The position numbers and the translations under genes are program-made. Below, in pieces: positions 6,911-9,482 of a stretch of DNA of 9,482 nucleotides (positions within the stretch are counted from its first letter, which is position 1; the number at the start of each line of letters is the position of its first letter). The stretch lies in NCBI GenBank assembly GCA_003644215.1, contig QNBU01000024.1:1-9482 (forward strand), written 5' to 3'. The notes beneath the pieces are model-generated. The model was not told the DNA's origin. It ran no database searches and saw only the letters and a program-made list of their open reading frames with translations. The DNA is from Planctomycetota bacterium. Lineage in GTDB: Bacteria; Planctomycetota; Phycisphaerae; Sedimentisphaerales; Anaerohalosphaeraceae.

Positions 6911-6913
6911 TTT

Positions 6914-8215
6914 TTACAAACTCCGCTTATCCACGACGCGTTTGGACTTGCCCATGCTGCGCTCGATTGTTTTTGGCTCTACCAGATGTACCTTTACGCC
7001 GATAGACAGGACCGCTTCGATCTCTTTTTTGATCTTTGCACTCAACGCACTCATTTGCTTGATCTCGTCGGAGAATATCTTTTCGTCCACTTCCACCATG
7101 ATCTCAACCTGATCCAGCTTATGCGCCGCCCGGTCAATCACAATCTGGTAATGCGGCTGCGTACCCTCAATACCCAGCAGCACATGCTCGATCTGCGACG
7201 GGAACACATTGATCCCGCGAACGACGATCATATCATCGGTGCGGCCCTTGATCTTACTGACGCGCGGGCTGGTGCGGCCGCATTTGCACGGCTCGGTTGT
7301 CATAGACACAATGTCCCGCGTGCGATAGCGAATCAGCGGGATGCCCTGCTTGGTCAGCGTGGTAACGACCAATTCGCCATCTTCGCCTTCGGCAACCGCT
7401 TGGCCGGTTTCCGGGTCGATGATTTCGGGGTAGAACACATCAGAATAAATATGGAGCCCCTCTTTGTAGGTACATTCCTGCGACACGCCGGGGCCGATGA
7501 TCTCACTCAACCCGTAAACATCGGTCGCCAGCATATTCCAGGCCGCCTCGATCTCACCCCGCATTGCTTCACTCCAGGGTTCGGCGCCAAAGATGCCAAT
7601 ATACCAACTGGCCGAACGCGGGTCGATCCCCAGTTCCTTCGCCTCTTCAGCCATATACAAACAATAACTGGGCGTACAGCACAAAATTCGCGGCTTGAAG
7701 TCCTGCATAATCTTGAGTTGCCGCTTGGTTTGGCCCGAAGAGGTGGGGATAATTGTCAGCCCCATTTCCAATGCGCCATAATGAAAGCCGAGGCCGCCGG
7801 TAAACAGCCCGTAACCATAGGCGATCTGCACGGTGTCATCCGGTTCGGCTCCCGCGCAACAGAGCGTTCGCGCCATGACCTCCGACCACAGAGAAATATC
7901 ATCCCGTGTATAGCCCACCAGTGTCGGATTGCCCGTTGTGCCGCTGGAAACATGAATCTCCACCAGATCTGTCCGAGGGCGCGAAAACAAACCGAAAGGA
8001 TAATTGTCCCGCATGTCCATCTTGGTCGTAAAGGGAAGTTTAACGATGTCATCAATCGAGTTGATATCAGAAAGACTGATGCTGTGGGCGTCGAACTTTT
8101 GCTTATAGGCAGGACAGTTCTCGTAAACATACCTGCAAAGCTGAGTCAGGTGATCAGACTGGATATTCTTCAAGTCCTCCAGCGACATGGTTTCTATCGA
8201 TTCATTCCAAATCAT
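6914..8215 (-). CDS. paaK: Phenylacetate-CoA ligase family enzyme, copy A
   Basis: The second PaaK-type aryl-CoA ligase, 433 residues from the ATG at 8215. It has the phosphate loop VSSGTTGNPT (89-98), YGLSEIIGPG (234-243), IRYRTRD (295-301), EPCKCGRT (308-315), GRTDDM (324-329) and the C-terminal lysine region MGKSKRVVDKR (421-431). The reaction is aryl acid + ATP + CoA to aryl-CoA + AMP + PPi. It is clearly related to copy B but diverged along its length (for example GTTGNPTLVGY against GTTGIPTVIYF), suggesting different substrates. The ATG at 8215 has a GGGAG site at ideal spacing, so the in-frame TTG at 8221 is unlikely. It follows iorB by 78 bp. In several anaerobes iorAB, paaK and ACT genes cluster, supporting a role in arylacetate or aromatic amino acid metabolism. 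The exact acid is unknown. Confidence 0.93.
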   Translation of the reverse strand: MIWNESIETMSLEDLKNIQSDHLTQLCRYVYENCPAYKQKFDAHSISLSDINSIDDIVKLPFTTKMDMRDNYPFGLFSRPRTDLVEIHVSSGTTGNPTLVGYTRDDISLWSEVMARTLCCAGAEPDDTVQIAYGYGLFTGGLGFHYGALEMGLTIIPTSSGQTKRQLKIMQDFKPRILCCTPSYCLYMAEEAKELGIDPRSASWYIGIFGAEPWSEAMRGEIEAAWNMLATDVYGLSEIIGPGVSQECTYKEGLHIYSDVFYPEIIDPETGQAVAEGEDGELVVTTLTKQGIPLIRYRTRDIVSMTTEPCKCGRTSPRVSKIKGRTDDMIVVRGINVFPSQIEHVLLGIEGTQPHYQIVIDRAAHKLDQVEIMVEVDEKIFSDEIKQMSALSAKIKKEIEAVLSIGVKVHLVEPKTIERSMGKSKRVVDKRSL

Positions 8216-8221
8216 AGTCAA

Positions 8222-8226
8222 CTCCC
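8222..8226 (-). promoter_or_regulatory. Ribosome binding site fixing the paaK copy A start
   Basis: GGGAG on the minus strand lies six bases before the ATG at 8215. It overlaps no other start at usable spacing: it directly abuts the TTG at 8221. This makes the ATG the preferred start. Confidence 0.75.
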
Positions 8227-8230
8227 AAAA

Positions 8231-8266
8231 ATAGCTCAGATTTCAAATCTCAAATTTCAAAACTAA
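8231..8266. repeat. AT-rich palindromic repeat between iorB and paaK
   Basis: The segment contains a 13-bp palindrome, AGATTTCAAATCT (8238-8250), followed by CAAATTTCAAAAC, so TTTCAAA recurs 13 bases apart. It resembles AT-rich dispersed repeats found in intergenic DNA of environmental genomes. It lies inside the 78-bp iorB-paaK gap. No function is evident. Confidence 0.45.
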
Positions 8267-8268
8267 GA

Positions 8269-8288
8269 CATCCTGATAGATCGGGATG
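8269..8288 (-). terminator. Hairpin after iorB; weak terminator or processing site
   Basis: On the minus strand CATCCCGA and TCAGGATG pair (8 bp, one G-U) around a four-base loop, five bases after the iorB stop. The following sequence, TCTTAGTTTT, has only a poor U-run. This is more likely a partial terminator, an mRNA processing site or a repeat hairpin than a full stop. The downstream paaK gene lacks an obvious promoter of its own. Confidence 0.35.
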
Positions 8289-8293
8289 CTTAA

Positions 8294-8779
8294 TTATTTT
8301 ACAAGAGATTTTGCTTTTTTGAAAACGGCTTTATTACCGTCAAGAATCGATGGCTTAAATACTGTTTTCAGGGCCTTTTGCCAACTGGCGTTGCTGATGG
8401 GTAAATAAGCGGCTAAAACGCCAACCAATGCGGTATTGAGATGTCGCGGGTTTTCGATGAGATCCAATGCGGGCTTGAGATACCCTACTAAATCAATGCC
8501 GTCTGTTTTCAGAAATGGCTTCAGACGATAATGCTCATCACCCTGGAAGCACAGGAGGAAATCCGCCTGACCGGGGGCAACCAAAGGTGAATATATCTTC
8601 TTGCCAAAGCGCACATGCGACTCAACGGAACCGCCCCGCTGGCTCATACCGTGAACTTCAGACTTTTTGACATGATACCCGTCATACATCGCCGCAAAGC
8701 CAACCATCTCGGAGGCCTTAATGGTTCCCTGCCCGCCGATGCCGCCAAAAGTTATATTATACTCTGTCTGTTTTTTCAT
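8294..8779 (-). CDS. iorB: Indolepyruvate ferredoxin oxidoreductase beta-type subunit (short IorB)
   Basis: A 161-residue 2-oxoacid:acceptor oxidoreductase gamma/beta-type subunit, best matched to IorB. GGIGGQGTIKASE (12-24) is the family glycine motif, and KKSEVHGMSQRGGSVESHVRFG (split across 38-59) is the IorB/KorC-type signature. With IorA, IorB oxidatively decarboxylates indolepyruvate and other arylpyruvates to aryl-CoA with ferredoxin, or runs in reverse. Typical IorB proteins are about 190-200 residues. Here about 30-40 are missing between FQGDEHYRLKPFL and NTALVGVLAAYLP, with both ends conserved, so this is a compact variant or in-frame deletion. GAGGTG five bases before the ATG (8779) is a strong ribosome site. 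No iorA lies upstream, where it is commonly found. It is the first gene of the minus-strand run. Assignment to another 2-oxoacid oxidoreductase class cannot be excluded. Confidence 0.85.
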   Translation of the reverse strand: MKKQTEYNITFGGIGGQGTIKASEMVGFAAMYDGYHVKKSEVHGMSQRGGSVESHVRFGKKIYSPLVAPGQADFLLCFQGDEHYRLKPFLKTDGIDLVGYLKPALDLIENPRHLNTALVGVLAAYLPISNASWQKALKTVFKPSILDGNKAVFKKAKSLVK

Positions 8780-8834
8780 TAATTCACCTCTGAAAACATT
8801 TCACTTCCGAAAATCCTTTATATTACCGGTTGGT

Positions 8835-8862
8835 ATTGTCGCAGATTTTGTGAAAAATGCAA
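8835..8862 (-). promoter_or_regulatory. Possible promoter of the iorB-paaK-ACT operon
   Basis: On the minus strand TTGCAT (8857-8862) and GACAAT (8835-8840) are spaced by 16 bases, about 55 bases before the iorB ATG and after the terminator hairpin. Both boxes are imperfect. A promoter is expected here because the hairpin at 8903-8939 should isolate iorB from upstream transcription. Confidence 0.35.
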
Positions 8863-8902
8863 ACAGAAATTGCCCGTGGGACAAGCGATACCCACATTCC
8901 AT

Positions 8903-8939
8903 TAAAAAGGCCGAAAGACACTTGTGTGCATCTTTCGGC
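8903..8939 (-). terminator. Rho-independent terminator between the GIY-YIG gene and iorB
   Basis: On the minus strand GCCGAAAGA (8939-8931) pairs perfectly with TCTTTCGGC (8918-8910). An inner CAC/GTG helix also forms. CTTTTT follows directly, the classical intrinsic terminator layout. It would end transcripts from the GIY-YIG gene and mark the upstream border of the iorB operon. Parts of the hairpin could also be a dispersed repeat. Confidence 0.65.
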
Positions 8940-8959
8940 TCTTCAATATTCTGTATCGA

Positions 8960-8978
8960 GCAGGGGCTTTGCCCCTGC
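8960..8978. repeat. Perfect GC-rich hairpin (REP-like)
   Basis: GCAGGGGC and GCCCCTGC form a perfect 8-bp stem with loop TTT (AAA on the other strand). It lies between the terminator and the GIY-YIG stop codon. There is no U-tract on either side, so it is not a terminator. Its shape recalls short palindromic repeats that recur in intergenic DNA. Confidence 0.55.
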
Positions 8979-8985
8979 ACCGTTC

Positions 8986-9267
8986 CCCTGTTAGAGTTTC
9001 TCAAGCGTATCCTTAAGACGATTGCGTAAATATCTTTTACCCATTCCGGTCTTTAGGTATTTTTCCCTGCGATAAGCATCACTCTTGCTAAGACAAGCCT
9101 CGTAATATATCAACTTCAACGGACGGCGATCTTTCGTTGACGGCACTTGCCCTTCATTGTGTTTATGTATCCTTTGCTTTAAATCAGATGCGGCTCCGGT
9201 ATAAAACAGCCCGTCTGTCTCACTGAGTAATACATAAACATAATACATAATTGAAACTCTAACAGGG
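8986..9267. mobile_element. Putative inverted-repeat cassette around a GIY-YIG gene
   Basis: A perfect 15-bp inverted repeat, CCCTGTTAGAGTTTC at 8986-9000 and its complement at 9253-9267, encloses the small GIY-YIG gene. The inner arm overlaps the last codons and stop of the gene, and the outer arm lies just before its ATG. No transposase and no obvious target duplication are visible. Either a minimal mobile unit or a chance or structural repeat is possible; a 15-bp exact pair within 282 bp is unlikely by chance. Confidence 0.4.
8991..9248 (-). CDS. Small GIY-YIG domain protein
   Basis: A complete 85-residue single-domain GIY-YIG protein of the YhbQ/UPF0213-like type. YYVYVLLSETDG (2-13) replaces the GIY strand, and FYTGAASDLKQRIHKHNEG (15-33) contains the YIG-equivalent YTG and the conserved R26. 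REKYLKTG (61-68) supplies the conserved glutamate, E62. These proteins have a nuclease fold and are often called endonucleases, but the cellular role of the small solo form is unclear. No DNA-binding domain is attached, unlike homing endonucleases. The ATG at 9248 has no good ribosome site. The stop codon TAA lies inside the left inverted-repeat arm. A terminator follows at 8903-8939. Family membership is confident; function is not. Confidence 0.88.
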   Translation of the reverse strand: MYYVYVLLSETDGLFYTGAASDLKQRIHKHNEGQVPSTKDRRPLKLIYYEACLSKSDAYRREKYLKTGMGKRYLRNRLKDTLEKL

Positions 9268-9287
9268 CAAGCATGAAAAGGGTAAAA

Positions 9288-9316
9288 GAAAAAAAGGATA
9301 AAGAGAAATATCCCTT
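9288..9316 (-). terminator. Terminator of the PEP-CTERM gene
   Basis: Immediately at the stop codon, AAGGGATA pairs with TATCCTTT (8 bp, one G-U) across an 8-base loop, and a run of seven T begins within the 3' arm. The stem is AT-rich and so weak, but position and T-run support an intrinsic terminator. Confidence 0.5.
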
Positions 9317-9482
9317 ACCTTCTTCTTCTCGCTACGGTTAATCCACCCAATAACAGCAACACCAAACTGCACGGTTCAGGGACGGAGGCGACACGGAAGC
9401 CTAAGTCGGGAGTCTCTTCGTGCGAGCCGTGAGAGCTACGGGATGGCGAGCTGAGGGCGATGGGGTAGCTGATGTATGAACC
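9315..9482 (-). CDS. PEP-CTERM anchored SUMF1-like protein, C-terminus only
   Basis: The last 55 codons of a gene that enters from the right edge. GSYISYPIALSSP leads to LGFRVAS (residues 27-33 of the visible part), the characteristic ending of formylglycine-generating-enzyme/SUMF1-like domains. It is directly followed by the PEP-CTERM signal: VPEP (34-37), a hydrophobic segment SLVLLLLGGLTVA, and a terminal RRRR. PEP-CTERM proteins are exported and processed by exosortase at the envelope, typically in bacteria that make exopolysaccharide. The catalytic status of the SUMF1 domain cannot be judged from this fragment. The stop TAA is at 9317-9315. Its transcription unit is probably closed by the hairpin at 9288-9316. 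The sequence from LGFRVAS to the stop is highly diagnostic, so the call is firm despite the short length. Confidence 0.85.
   Translation of the reverse strand, partial: GSYISYPIALSSPSRSSHGSHEETPDLGFRVASVPEPCSLVLLLLGGLTVARRRR

Noticed and set aside
6432..6913. Target-site duplication around the GxxExxY cassette
   Set aside because: I compared the bases outside both arms and found no convincing direct repeat, so I do not claim one.
6824..8266. A 480-codon open frame on the plus strand
   Set aside because: It lies antisense to paaK copy A, whose product has all family motifs. Its own translation is rich in H, R and N with no recognisable domain, and it reads through intergenic repeats. It is a shadow of codon usage in the real gene.
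8801..9004. A 67-codon minus-strand frame upstream of iorB
   Set aside because: It runs through the terminator hairpin and the GC-rich palindrome, shows no domain and overlaps the GIY-YIG stop. It is repeat-derived and not a gene.

Overview
The window most likely comes from an anaerobic, environmental bacterium of the Planctomycetota (Phycisphaerae-like). The clue is the right edge, where a minus-strand reading frame ends in a formylglycine-generating-enzyme-like tail (LGFRVAS) fused to a PEP-CTERM sorting signal, a combination I associate with these bacteria. The 2-oxoacid:ferredoxin oxidoreductase and PaaK-type ligase genes fit anaerobic metabolism. The phylum is an inference; no rRNA or marker phylogeny is available here.

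Layout. Positions 1-464 (minus) hold the N-terminal part of IMP dehydrogenase, guaB. It is divergent from recQ (665-2854, plus) across a 200-bp spacer with a recognisable promoter on each strand and a palindrome over the guaB start region. Facing recQ, with only 2 bp between stop codons, is a minus-strand run of eight genes read from right to left: iorB-like (8779-8294), paaK copy A (8215-6914), a GxxExxY nuclease-fold gene (6910-6509), a double-ACT gene (6431-6000), paaK copy B (5983-4673), a second double-ACT gene (4630-4193), hisA (4128-3415) and a YgjP-type metallopeptidase (3414-2857). Right of iorB lie a terminator hairpin, a GC-rich hairpin, a small GIY-YIG gene and the PEP-CTERM tail. 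No stretch over 300 bases lacks a gene.

How the genes work together. The iorB-paaK-ACT-paaK-ACT block looks like an aryl-CoA module. Indolepyruvate:ferredoxin oxidoreductase interconverts arylpyruvates and arylacetyl-CoA, PaaK-type ligases activate arylacetates to the same CoA esters, and the ACT proteins are plausible aromatic amino acid sensors. The module could degrade aromatic amino acids or salvage aryl acids for their synthesis. The iorA partner is not next to iorB, and the IorB protein is short.

The most unusual structure is at 6452-6906. The GxxExxY gene sits between 31-bp inverted repeats (29 of 31 identical), as if a small cassette had been inserted into a paaK-ACT gene pair. A related repeat sits at the matching place after the other paaK. 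The GIY-YIG gene at 8991-9248 is also bracketed by a perfect 15-bp inverted repeat. Two unrelated nuclease-fold genes in inverted-repeat cassettes within about 3 kb is the observation most worth following up.
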